From: Candidatus Parepulonipiscium sp. PG-Nun2H_MBin03 | GTDB taxonomy: Bacteria > Bacillota > Clostridia > Lachnospirales > Cellulosilyticaceae | Direction of reading: 5' to 3' | NCBI GenBank assembly: GCA_001995005.1 | Contig: MDJN01000126.1 | Location: 1-11,916 of the forward strand | Length of the DNA: 11,916 nucleotides | Part shown: positions 1 through 6,618 of the stretch, piece after piece | Position numbering within the stretch: the stretch's first letter is position 1 | How the letters are laid out: each line of letters begins with the position of its first letter | Program-made: the position numbers and the translations under genes | Notes under the pieces: generated by a model | The model's database searches: none | The model's input: the letters and a program-made list of their open reading frames with translations, nothing else | Told to the model about the DNA's origin: nothing

Positions 1-609
1 CGTTCTTTTGTAGCGGGAGCTGATATTAGCGAAATGAAAGAGTTTTCAAGTATTGAAGGCAAAAAATTTAGTGTATTTGGAAATGATATTTTCTTAAGAC
101 TCGAAAATATGGCTAAGCCTGTTATTGCTGCAGTAAATGGTTTCTGTTTAGGTGGCGGTAATGAACTTGCAATGTCTTGCGATATTCGATTAGCCAGCCA
201 AAAAGCAAAATTTGGTCAACCAGAGGTTGGTCTTGGAATTACGCCAGGATTTGGAGGAACACAAAGATTACCACGTATTGTAGGAATGTCAAAAGCTATG
301 GAACTTACGTTAACGGGTAGAATATTTGATGCTAATACAGCAAAAGAGATTGGGCTAGTAAGCGAAGTTTATCCACCTGAAGAACTATTACCAAAAGCAA
401 TAGCTCTTGCAGAAGAAATTATGGCTAATGCACAAATTGCGGTAAAACAATCTAAGCGAGTTATGCGAATGGGAATTCATACTGATATTTACACTGCTGT
501 TGCGTTGGAGGCGGATGCCTTCGGGGTATGTTGTGGCACGGAAGACAAGGTAGAAGGCATGGGTGCTTTTTTAGAAAAACGTCCACAAAAAAACTTTAAA
601 AATATTTAG
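1..609 (+). CDS. crt: 3-hydroxybutyryl-CoA dehydratase (crotonase), 5'-truncated by window edge
   Basis: Dehydrates 3-hydroxybutyryl-CoA to crotonyl-CoA in the cytoplasmic butyrate pathway. The frame is open from base 1, and 202 residues are visible of the roughly 260 usual for the family, so the true start lies upstream. The ATG at 34 is internal: the codons before it already encode the conserved oxyanion-hole segment FVAGADISEM. Counting from the first visible codon, both crotonase acid/base glutamates are present: Glu55 in GGGNELAMSCD and Glu75 in FGQPEVGLG, followed by the GFGGTQRLPR segment. The gene lies 17 bp upstream of hbd, so the two are almost certainly co-transcribed. Other crotonase-fold enzymes such as isomerases are possible on fold alone, but both catalytic Glu residues and the hbd/bcd neighbours favour Crt. 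Confidence 0.93.
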   Translation, partial: RSFVAGADISEMKEFSSIEGKKFSVFGNDIFLRLENMAKPVIAAVNGFCLGGGNELAMSCDIRLASQKAKFGQPEVGLGITPGFGGTQRLPRIVGMSKAMELTLTGRIFDANTAKEIGLVSEVYPPEELLPKAIALAEEIMANAQIAVKQSKRVMRMGIHTDIYTAVALEADAFGVCCGTEDKVEGMGAFLEKRPQKNFKNI

Positions 610-626
610 TTAAACGGAGGAATAGG

Positions 627-1475
627 ATGAATAAAATTGCAGTAATTGGCAGTGGAACTATGGGTCTTGATATTGCACAAGTGTTTGCAAAAAAAGGATA
701 TAGCGTAATCGTTAGAGATCTTAACGAACAAATTATCCAAAATGCAAAATCTAAGCTTACTAAAGGGTTAGATAAACTTGTGACAAGAGGAAAAATGGAT
801 GAGGCTGCTAAAACTCAATTGTTAGAACATGTTATTTTTACTACAGAAATGAAAGATTTAGCAGATGCAGATCTTGTTATTGAAGCCGCAGTTGAAAAGT
901 TAGAGATTAAACAACAAATTTTTGCGGAATTAGACAAGCTTTGTAAACCAGAGACTATATTAGCTTCTAATACGTCTTCAATATCAATAACAGCTATTGG
1001 ATCAGCTACTACTAGACCTGATAAATTTATTGGAATGCACTTTTTTAACCCAGCTACAATTATGAAGCTTGTTGAACTTATTCGTGGTATGGGAACAAGC
1101 GACGAAACATTTAAAAAATTATATGATTTGTCGATAGAAATTGGGAAAGAACCAGTTGAAGTAAATGAAGCACCAGGATTTGTTGTTAATAAAATTTTAG
1201 TGCCTATGATTAATGAAGCGATAGATTTAGTATACACAAATGTTGCTACGCCAGAAGATATAGACAAAGCTATGAAACTCGGAGCTAACCACCCGATAGG
1301 TCCATTAGCACTAGGAGACCTTGTAGGTCTTGATGTTTGCTTAGCTATCATGGATACGCTATATAATGAAACGCAAGATAATAAATATCGTGCTAGTTTA
1401 TTATTGCGAAAAATGGTTCGTCATGGTAAGTTAGGTAGAAAAACTGGGCAGGGATTTTTTGACTATTCAAAATAA
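627..1475 (+). CDS. hbd: 3-hydroxybutyryl-CoA dehydrogenase
   Basis: Reduces acetoacetyl-CoA to 3-hydroxybutyryl-CoA. The protein has 282 residues, the normal length for clostridial Hbd. The N-terminal Rossmann motif GSGTMG (residues 8-13) is followed by VIVRD with an acidic Asp31 at the end of the second strand, which favours NADH over NADPH. Catalytic residues align with the family: Ser117 in SNTSSIS, His138 and Glu150 in the GMHFFNPATIMKLVE segment, and Asn188 in GFVVNKIL. The C-terminal dimerisation domain ends in KLGRKTGQGFFDY. The start is the ATG at 627, preceded by GGAGG at 616-620. The gene sits directly behind crt and is followed by an unusually long 231-bp gap before bcd. Confidence 0.96.
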   Translation: MNKIAVIGSGTMGLDIAQVFAKKGYSVIVRDLNEQIIQNAKSKLTKGLDKLVTRGKMDEAAKTQLLEHVIFTTEMKDLADADLVIEAAVEKLEIKQQIFAELDKLCKPETILASNTSSISITAIGSATTRPDKFIGMHFFNPATIMKLVELIRGMGTSDETFKKLYDLSIEIGKEPVEVNEAPGFVVNKILVPMINEAIDLVYTNVATPEDIDKAMKLGANHPIGPLALGDLVGLDVCLAIMDTLYNETQDNKYRASLLLRKMVRHGKLGRKTGQGFFDYSK

Positions 1476-1706
1476 TTCGACCTAACTAGTAGAAATTATC
1501 CTAAACGATATTATAACATTGTGGAAGGATATGTAACTTGCTATTTAGGTAGTAAGATACACATTATATTAGTATACAAATTAAATTATTATAAATTATT
1601 ATTAGATAAAGGAGATTGCAAAGTAGAACGCAATTCTCACCGCCTCGTAGAAGTGATGAGTATCCTTACTAAAATTAAACGAAAATCGAAAGGATTGATA
1701 GTTTGT
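1476..1706 (+). other. hbd-bcd intergenic region
   Basis: This 231-bp gap interrupts an otherwise tightly packed operon. I see no rho-independent terminator after hbd and no convincing -35/-10 pair; AT-rich stretches such as TATAAC near 1512 lack a matching -35. The reading frame of bcd stays open back to 1521, but the added residues do not resemble Bcd and are rich in low-complexity Ile/Leu/Lys/Tyr codons. The region holds an orphan Shine-Dalgarno sequence inside a possible hairpin (1608-1641, listed separately) and the weaker ribosome binding site used by bcd, AAAGGA at 1689-1694. It may be a leader or processing region that uncouples bcd-etfBA expression from crt-hbd, which is an inference. 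Confidence 0.5.
1608..1641 (+). promoter_or_regulatory. Orphan Shine-Dalgarno inside a possible hairpin
   Basis: AAAGGAG at 1608-1614 is a perfect ribosome binding site of the kind used by etfB and abfD in this window, yet no ATG, GTG or TTG follows at a usable distance; GTA stands at 1623, where a start might be expected. The segment 1611-1619 (GGAGATTGC) can pair with 1630-1641 around a 10-base loop. The pairing is 5 bp, a bulged T, 3 bp, a bulged A and 1 bp, and it would bury the Shine-Dalgarno. No known riboswitch or T-box signature was recognised. It may be the relic of a lost small gene or start codon, or a structured leader. Confidence 0.35.
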
Positions 1707-2846
1707 ATGAACTTTTTATTATCAGATAAACATGAGTTGCTAAAACAGTTATTTAGAGAATTTGCAGTAAATGAAGTACAACCATTAGCAGAAGAGATTG
1801 ACGAAGAAGAAAGATTTCCTGCTGAAACTGTAGAGAAGTTAGGAAAATATGGTATGATGGGTATTCCATTCCCTAAAGAAGTTGGAGGAATGGGCGGAGA
1901 CGTTCTAGCTTATGCTATGGCTATAGAAGAAATGGCACGTGTTTGTGGTTCAACAGGTGGTATTTTATCAGCTCATACTTCTTTATGTGTATGGCCAATC
2001 TATGCTTTTGGAAATAAAGCACAAAAAGAAAAGTATCTGCCAAAACTTTGCAGTGCAGAGTGGATTGGGGCGTTTGGTCTTACAGAGCCTAATGCAGGAA
2101 CAGATGCAGCAGGACAACAAACTACAGCTGTTTTAGATGGCGATGAATATGTGTTAAATGGTTCAAAAATCTTTATTACAAATGCAGGTTATGCTCAAGT
2201 ATTTGTAGTAATGGCTATGACTGATAAATCCAAAGGAACAAGAGGAATTACTGCTTTTATAGTAGAAAAAGGAACTCCAGGATTTAGAGTAGGTAGAAAA
2301 GAGAAGAAATTAGGTATTAAAGCATCATCAACTTGTGAGCTTATCTTTGAAGATTGTCGTATTCCAAAAGAGAATATGCTAGGAAGAGAAGGTAAAGGAT
2401 TTGGTATAGCGATGCAAACTCTTGACGGAGGAAGAATCGGTATTGCCTCTCAAGCTCTAGGTATTGCTCAAGGAGCATATGATGAAACTCTAGCTTATGT
2501 AAAAGAAAGAAAACAATTTGGTCGTCCTATCGCAGCGTTCCAAAATACTCAATTCCAATTAGCGGATATGCACACTCAAATAGAGGCTGCAAGATTATTG
2601 GTTTATAAAGCAGCATTCTATAAAGATAATGGTATGCCATATTCAAAAGAAGCAGCTATGGCAAAACTTTATGCATCAGAAGTTGCTATGGCAGTAACTA
2701 CAAAAGCCGTTCAACTACACGGTGGATATGGTTATACAAGAGAATATCCAGTAGAACGTATGATGAGAGATGCTAAGATAACTGAGATTTATGAAGGAAC
2801 TTCAGAAGTTCAAAGAATGGTTATCTCAGCAAATATATTAAAATAA
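1707..2846 (+). CDS. bcd: Butyryl-CoA dehydrogenase (short-chain acyl-CoA dehydrogenase)
   Basis: Reduces crotonyl-CoA to butyryl-CoA with electrons from EtfAB. In clostridia this step is coupled by flavin-based electron bifurcation to ferredoxin reduction. The protein has 379 residues from the ATG at 1707, matching clostridial Bcd. It begins MNFLLSDKHELLKQLFREFA, as the family does, which is why this start is preferred to the open frame reaching 1521. It has the acyl-CoA dehydrogenase order: helical N-domain, FAD-contacting GLTEPNAGTD (124-133) and ITNAGY, then the C-terminal helical domain. Catalytic Glu363 lies in ITEIYEGTSEVQ. The ribosome binding site AAAGGA (1689-1694) is 12 bases from the ATG, weaker than those of its neighbours. 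etfB follows after 25 bp. Confidence 0.95.
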   Translation: MNFLLSDKHELLKQLFREFAVNEVQPLAEEIDEEERFPAETVEKLGKYGMMGIPFPKEVGGMGGDVLAYAMAIEEMARVCGSTGGILSAHTSLCVWPIYAFGNKAQKEKYLPKLCSAEWIGAFGLTEPNAGTDAAGQQTTAVLDGDEYVLNGSKIFITNAGYAQVFVVMAMTDKSKGTRGITAFIVEKGTPGFRVGRKEKKLGIKASSTCELIFEDCRIPKENMLGREGKGFGIAMQTLDGGRIGIASQALGIAQGAYDETLAYVKERKQFGRPIAAFQNTQFQLADMHTQIEAARLLVYKAAFYKDNGMPYSKEAAMAKLYASEVAMAVTTKAVQLHGGYGYTREYPVERMMRDAKITEIYEGTSEVQRMVISANILK

Positions 2847-2871
2847 CTAATTGGTAAAGGAGAATATTAAA

Positions 2872-3651
2872 GTGAATATAATTGTATGCGTAAAACAAGT
2901 TCCAGATACAACTGAAGTTAAATTAGATCCAGTAACAAACACGCTTATAAGAGATGGTATTCCATCAATAATGAACCCAGATGATAAGGCAGCTCTAGAG
3001 CTTGCTTTACAACTAAAAGATGATAACGGTGCTAAAGTAACTGTTATCACAATGGGGCCACCTCAAGCGACAAAAGTTTTAAGAGAAGCATTAGGTATGG
3101 GAGCTGATGAAGCTCTGCTTATGACAGATAGAGCATTTGCAGGTGCTGATACTTGGGCAACTTCAAAAACTATTGCATCCTTAATTAAAACTTTACCATA
3201 TGATATGATTGTATGTGGTCGTCAAGCGATTGATGGGGATACTGCTCAAGTAGGGCCGCAAATTTGTGAGCACTTAGGAATTCCTCAAGTATCATATTGC
3301 GAAGATGTAAAAATTGAGAATGGTCTAGTTGTTGCTAAGCGACAATTTGAAGATAGACACCATATCATTCACATGAAAACACCTTGTGCTATTACAGCTC
3401 TTAGTGAGTGTACAGAGCCTAGATATATGAGTGTAAGCAAAGTAATTGATGCCTTTGATAAAGAAATCAAAACTATTACCTTTGCAGATTTAGACTTAAA
3501 ACCAGAAGAGATTGGACTTAAAGGGTCTCCTACTAGAGTTAAGAAGTCTATGACAAAAGGTATGATTGCTAAAGAACCTCCAATGGATGTTCCTCCAGCA
3601 GAAGCGGCAACTGTTATTGCAGAGTATCTACACAAAAATCATATAATATAA
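2872..3651 (+). CDS. etfB: Electron transfer flavoprotein, beta subunit
   Basis: The small subunit of the ETF that pairs with Bcd and accepts electrons from NADH. From the GTG at 2872 the protein is 259 residues, the usual length, and starts MNIIVCVKQVPDT like clostridial EtfB. An upstream TTG at 2851 is in frame, but it precedes the AAAGGAG ribosome binding site at 2856-2862 and would add seven non-conserved residues, so GTG is chosen. The segment GRQAIDGDTAQVGP (116-129) is typical of Bcd-partnered clostridial EtfB proteins that bind a second FAD, whereas mitochondrial-type EtfB has a different sequence here and binds AMP. This supports, but does not prove, electron bifurcation. etfA follows 13 bp downstream. 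Confidence 0.95.
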   Translation: MNIIVCVKQVPDTTEVKLDPVTNTLIRDGIPSIMNPDDKAALELALQLKDDNGAKVTVITMGPPQATKVLREALGMGADEALLMTDRAFAGADTWATSKTIASLIKTLPYDMIVCGRQAIDGDTAQVGPQICEHLGIPQVSYCEDVKIENGLVVAKRQFEDRHHIIHMKTPCAITALSECTEPRYMSVSKVIDAFDKEIKTITFADLDLKPEEIGLKGSPTRVKKSMTKGMIAKEPPMDVPPAEAATVIAEYLHKNHII

Positions 3652-3664
3652 AGAGGTGAAAAAA

Positions 3665-4660
3665 ATGAGTGATTATAAAGATATTTTTGTCTATATCGAA
3701 CAAAAAGACTGTGAAATTGAAAAAGGTTCTATAGAACTAATCGGAGAAGGCCAAAAACTTGCTAAAGAATTAGACTATAAAGTTGTGGGTGTGCTTATTG
3801 GTAGCGGAGTAAGTAAAGTTGCAAACGAAGTAATCCAATATGGAGCAGACGAAGTTATAGTTATAGATGCACCAGTTTTTGAACATTACACGACAGAAGC
3901 TTATACAAAAGCTATGACTCAAGTTATTAAAGAAAGAAAACCAGACATTATTTTAGTATCTGCATCTTCTTTAGGCCGTGACTTAGCTCCTAGAATATCT
4001 GCACGTGTACAAACAGGATTAACTGCGGATTGTACGTCTCTAGAAATTGATCCTGAGAAAAAAATACTTCTTATGACTCGTCCAGCATTTGGTGGAAACA
4101 TTATGGCGACTATCATTTGTGAAAATCATCGTCCACAAATTGCAACTGTTCGTGGTGGCGTTATGCAAGCCCTTCCAAAAAATGATACAAAAGAAGGTGT
4201 TGTAACTAACATGACTACTGACGTAACAGAAGCGGATTTAAACGTTGATGTTAAAGAAGTTGTTAAGAGCATCCGTAGTAAAGTTGATATTAGATCAGCG
4301 GAAATCATTGTTTCAGGTGGTAGAGGTGTTGGTTCTAAAGAAGGCTTTAAAATGTTAGAAGAAGTGGCAGCACAACTAGGTGGAGTCGTAGCAGGCTCAC
4401 GTGCTGTAGTTGATGAAGGTTGGGTAAGCAAAGCTCAACAAGTTGGTCAAACAGGAACAACTGTAAGACCAAAAGTATATATTGCATGCGGTATCTCAGG
4501 AGCAATCCAACACATTGCTGGTATGGAAAATTCAGAGTATATTATTGCAATTAATAAAGACCCTGGAGCTGAAATCTTCAAATATTCAAATGTAGGTATT
4601 GTAGGAGATGTGAAACAAGTATTACCAGCGTTAGCTAAAGAATTAGTATCATATAAATAG
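3665..4660 (+). CDS. etfA: Electron transfer flavoprotein, alpha subunit
   Basis: The large subunit of the Bcd-associated ETF, which binds the electron-transferring FAD. It has 331 residues from the ATG at 3665, preceded by the ribosome binding site AGAGGTG (3652-3658). The GTG at 3656 is part of that site and is not taken as the start. The C-terminal FAD domain is intact: GSRAVVDEGW (244-253), GQTGTTVRP starting at residue 261, CGISGAIQH and INKDPGA. There is no N-terminal ferredoxin-like extension as found in some EtfA proteins. It is the last gene of the bcd-etfB-etfA unit and is followed by a strong hairpin terminator. Confidence 0.95.
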   Translation: MSDYKDIFVYIEQKDCEIEKGSIELIGEGQKLAKELDYKVVGVLIGSGVSKVANEVIQYGADEVIVIDAPVFEHYTTEAYTKAMTQVIKERKPDIILVSASSLGRDLAPRISARVQTGLTADCTSLEIDPEKKILLMTRPAFGGNIMATIICENHRPQIATVRGGVMQALPKNDTKEGVVTNMTTDVTEADLNVDVKEVVKSIRSKVDIRSAEIIVSGGRGVGSKEGFKMLEEVAAQLGGVVAGSRAVVDEGWVSKAQQVGQTGTTVRPKVYIACGISGAIQHIAGMENSEYIIAINKDPGAEIFKYSNVGIVGDVKQVLPALAKELVSYK

Positions 4661-4679
4661 TTCTTTTAAAATAGCATAT

Positions 4680-4714
4680 AAAATATCTCTGAAGAATTGC
4701 TTCGGAGATATTTT
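4680..4714 (+). terminator. Rho-independent terminator after etfA
   Basis: A 15-bp stem (4680-4694 with 4700-4714) has one G.U pair and a 5-base loop, AATTG. The descending arm ends in TTTT and is followed by GTGTAT. It begins 19 bases after the etfA stop codon. It separates the butyryl-CoA block from the transketolase-4hbD unit. Confidence 0.85.
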
Positions 4715-4795
4715 GTGTATGGTAGTTAAGCTAAACTGGTTTAAAATTAAAAACTTAATATTGTTTTATATATTATTAACTTTAGGAGTGATACA
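4715..4795 (+). promoter_or_regulatory. AT-rich leader upstream of the split transketolase
   Basis: An 81-base gap between the etfA terminator and the transketolase start. A promoter is expected here because a terminator precedes it. The -10-like TATATT at 4769-4774 has no good -35 at 16-18 bp spacing, so no promoter is called with confidence. The ribosome binding site AGGAG lies at 4784-4788, 7 bases before the GTG start. Confidence 0.35.
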
Positions 4796-5638
4796 GTGAA
4801 TAGCAAAGAATTACAGATATTTTCAAAAAAGATTCAAATGGAAGTATATAAGATGATTCATCCTCTTCCTGCAGGGCATGTAGGAGGCAGCTTATCAGTT
4901 GCTGATTTATTAGCAGTTTTGTACGGAAATCAACTAAAATATGATGCAAAAAACCCTAATTGGGAAGAAAGAGACTGGGTTGTTATGTCAAAAGGACATT
5001 GCGGACCGTCATTATATGCAGCACTTGCATTATCTGGATTTTTCCCTATGGAACAACTTGCAACTTTAAATGCACCAAAGACAAATTTGCCAAGTCATTG
5101 CGATAGAAATAAAACAGTAGGAATTGATATGTGTACTGGTTCTCTAGGCCAAGGTGCATCTACTGCTGCGGGCGTTGCAATGGGCTTTAAAATGGATGGA
5201 AAAGATAATTTAGTTCATCTTATTTTAGGAGATGGCGAAATAAACGAAGGTCAAGTATGGGAAATGGCTTTATTTGCTAGTACAAGGAAATTAGATAATC
5301 TTATAGTATATATAGATTATAATAAATTCCAACTAGACGGCAGAACAGATAGCGATGAAGTATGTAATTTAGGAGATATCCGTGAAAAATTTGAAGCATT
5401 TGGATTCTATGCTATTCAAGCAGATGGCCATGACATGGACGCTATGAATAAAGCTATAGATGATGCTAAAAGCCAAAAAGGCAAGCCAAAAGCTATTATA
5501 TTGGATACAATCAAAGGCAAAGGGTTTGATAAGGTTGAAAACAAAGTAGGTAGCCACAGCTGTGGAATTTCAAAAGAAGATTTAGATACAATGCTTGCAA
5601 AACTACAAGCAGAAATTGATCAGTTGGAGGTGCAATAA
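4796..5638 (+). CDS. Transketolase-like protein, N-terminal (ThDP-pyrophosphate) half
   Basis: The pyrophosphate-binding half of a two-subunit transketolase, a ThDP enzyme that moves two-carbon ketol units between sugars. It has 280 residues from a GTG start, with AGGAG 7 bases upstream. The ThDP/Mg motif runs from GDGEINEGQ (145-153) to DYNK, with Asp146 and Asn176 as expected metal ligands. Four active-site His of the family are visible: His28 (AGHVGGSLS), His68 (SKGH), His101 and His254. The sequence around them drifts from the usual pattern: GHV rather than GHP at 28-30, SHCD rather than GHPD near 101, VGID where PGVE is common, and SHSCG where WHGKAP is common. It overlaps the C-terminal half by 1 bp (TAATG), so the two are probably made in equal amounts. 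The physiological substrate is unknown; a pentose-phosphate role is possible, but the location beside 4hbD suggests something more specialised. Confidence 0.88.
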   Translation: MNSKELQIFSKKIQMEVYKMIHPLPAGHVGGSLSVADLLAVLYGNQLKYDAKNPNWEERDWVVMSKGHCGPSLYAALALSGFFPMEQLATLNAPKTNLPSHCDRNKTVGIDMCTGSLGQGASTAAGVAMGFKMDGKDNLVHLILGDGEINEGQVWEMALFASTRKLDNLIVYIDYNKFQLDGRTDSDEVCNLGDIREKFEAFGFYAIQADGHDMDAMNKAIDDAKSQKGKPKAIILDTIKGKGFDKVENKVGSHSCGISKEDLDTMLAKLQAEIDQLEVQ

Positions 5639-6618
5639 TGAGAGTAATTTTATCAAATCATAACGGTACAGATGTATGTGATATGAGAGATGCATTTTGC
5701 GACTCTCTAATAAAGTTAGCGGAAAAAAATAAAGATATTATTTTAATGGATGCGGACCTTATGGCGGCTATGGGAACAAAACCGTTTTTGCAAAAATTTC
5801 CAGAGCGTACAATAAACTGTGGTATTCAAGAAGCGAATATGATAGGGGTAGCGTGCGGATTATCTGTACAAGGGAAAATTCCATTCGCTCATACTTTTGC
5901 TCCATTTGCTACAAGACGTGCATGTGATCAAATCTTTATATCAGGGGCATATAACAATGCAAATGTTAAAATTATAGGTTCAGACCCTGGTATTACTGCA
6001 TCTTACAATGGCGGAACTCATATGCCATTTGAAGATATGGGGATTATGAGAATAATACCTACAATGACAGTGATAGAACCTTGTGATATTATATCTCTAA
6101 CAACTCTACTTCCAAAAATTGCAGCTCATAAAGGAATGGTATATATGAGACTTGTGAGAAAAGATGTGAATAGAGTATATGGTAGACGTAGTGAGTTTGA
6201 AATAGGCAAAGGTAATAAACTAAAAAGCGGAACAGATGCAACTATTATAGCAAGTGGATATTGTGTTGCAGAAGCTATTAATGCATCTAAGATATTAGAA
6301 GCGGAAGGTATTAAAGTATCTGTAATTGATATGTTTACTTGGAAGCCAATTGACGCTGAGCTTATTATAGAAGAAGCGACTAAAACTGGGGCAATTGTAA
6401 CTGCAGAAAACCATAACGTAGTAAATGGATTAGGTTCGGCTGTTGCAGAAGTTTTGGTTAAAAACAAGCCAGTTCCTATGGAAATGATAGGAGTTCAAGA
6501 TGAGTTTGGTGAAGTGGGCCCTGTAAGCTATCTAAGAGAAAGATTTGAAATGCGTGATGTAGATATTGCAGAAGCAGTAAGACGGGTAATAAAAAGAAAA
6601 AGTGAGGTTACTCAATGA
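5638..6618 (+). CDS. Transketolase-like protein, C-terminal (pyrimidine and C-terminal domains) half
   Basis: The partner subunit of the preceding gene, 326 residues, with GGAGG at 5626-5630 ahead of its ATG. It contains the catalytic ThDP-activating Glu65 in CGIQEANMIG, the TFAPFATRRACDQI helix and the YMRLVRK strand, then the C-terminal regulatory-type domain. Compared by eye with canonical enzymes, the motif written T-H-D-S-I-G-x-G-E-D-G-x-T-H in E. coli TktA reads S-D-P-G-I-T-A-S-Y-N-G-G-T-H here. The substrate His (E. coli 461) is thus Asp116, and the hydroxyl-binding Asp (469) is Asn124, while the final His (473) is kept as His128. The phosphate-contacting Ser in the DLxxS segment is replaced by Ala44 (DLMAAMGT). 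These changes predict altered substrate choice. The stop overlaps the 4hbD start by 4 bp (ATGA). Confidence 0.87.
   Translation: MRVILSNHNGTDVCDMRDAFCDSLIKLAEKNKDIILMDADLMAAMGTKPFLQKFPERTINCGIQEANMIGVACGLSVQGKIPFAHTFAPFATRRACDQIFISGAYNNANVKIIGSDPGITASYNGGTHMPFEDMGIMRIIPTMTVIEPCDIISLTTLLPKIAAHKGMVYMRLVRKDVNRVYGRRSEFEIGKGNKLKSGTDATIIASGYCVAEAINASKILEAEGIKVSVIDMFTWKPIDAELIIEEATKTGAIVTAENHNVVNGLGSAVAEVLVKNKPVPMEMIGVQDEFGEVGPVSYLRERFEMRDVDIAEAVRRVIKRKSEVTQ

Noticed and set aside
815..1351. Long minus-strand open reading frame opposite hbd
   Set aside because: It lies wholly inside hbd and its translation is Ser/Ile-rich, as expected of an antisense shadow of an AT-rich gene. No ribosome binding site or recognisable domain is seen.
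1521..1706. N-terminal extension of 62 residues on Bcd from the ATG at 1521
   Set aside because: The frame is open, but the extra residues do not look like any part of the acyl-CoA dehydrogenase family, and there is no ribosome binding site at a good distance. Starting at 1707 gives the normal 379-residue protein with the conserved N-terminus.
1476..1706. Riboswitch or T-box leader ahead of bcd
   Set aside because: No T-box GGTGGNACCGCG element, no terminator/antiterminator pair and no riboswitch core known to me was found. Only the small hairpin at 1611-1641 is supported.
6126..6467. Minus-strand open reading frame opposite the transketolase C-terminal half
   Set aside because: It is fully contained in a gene with clear family motifs, and its composition is that of an antisense shadow.
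4796..6618. Reading the ThDP pair as a 2-oxoglutarate decarboxylase that makes succinate semialdehyde
   Set aside because: This would fit the pathway, but the subunit layout and the His28, His68, His101, His254 and His128 set belong to transketolases, not to 2-oxoacid decarboxylases or dehydrogenase E1 components.
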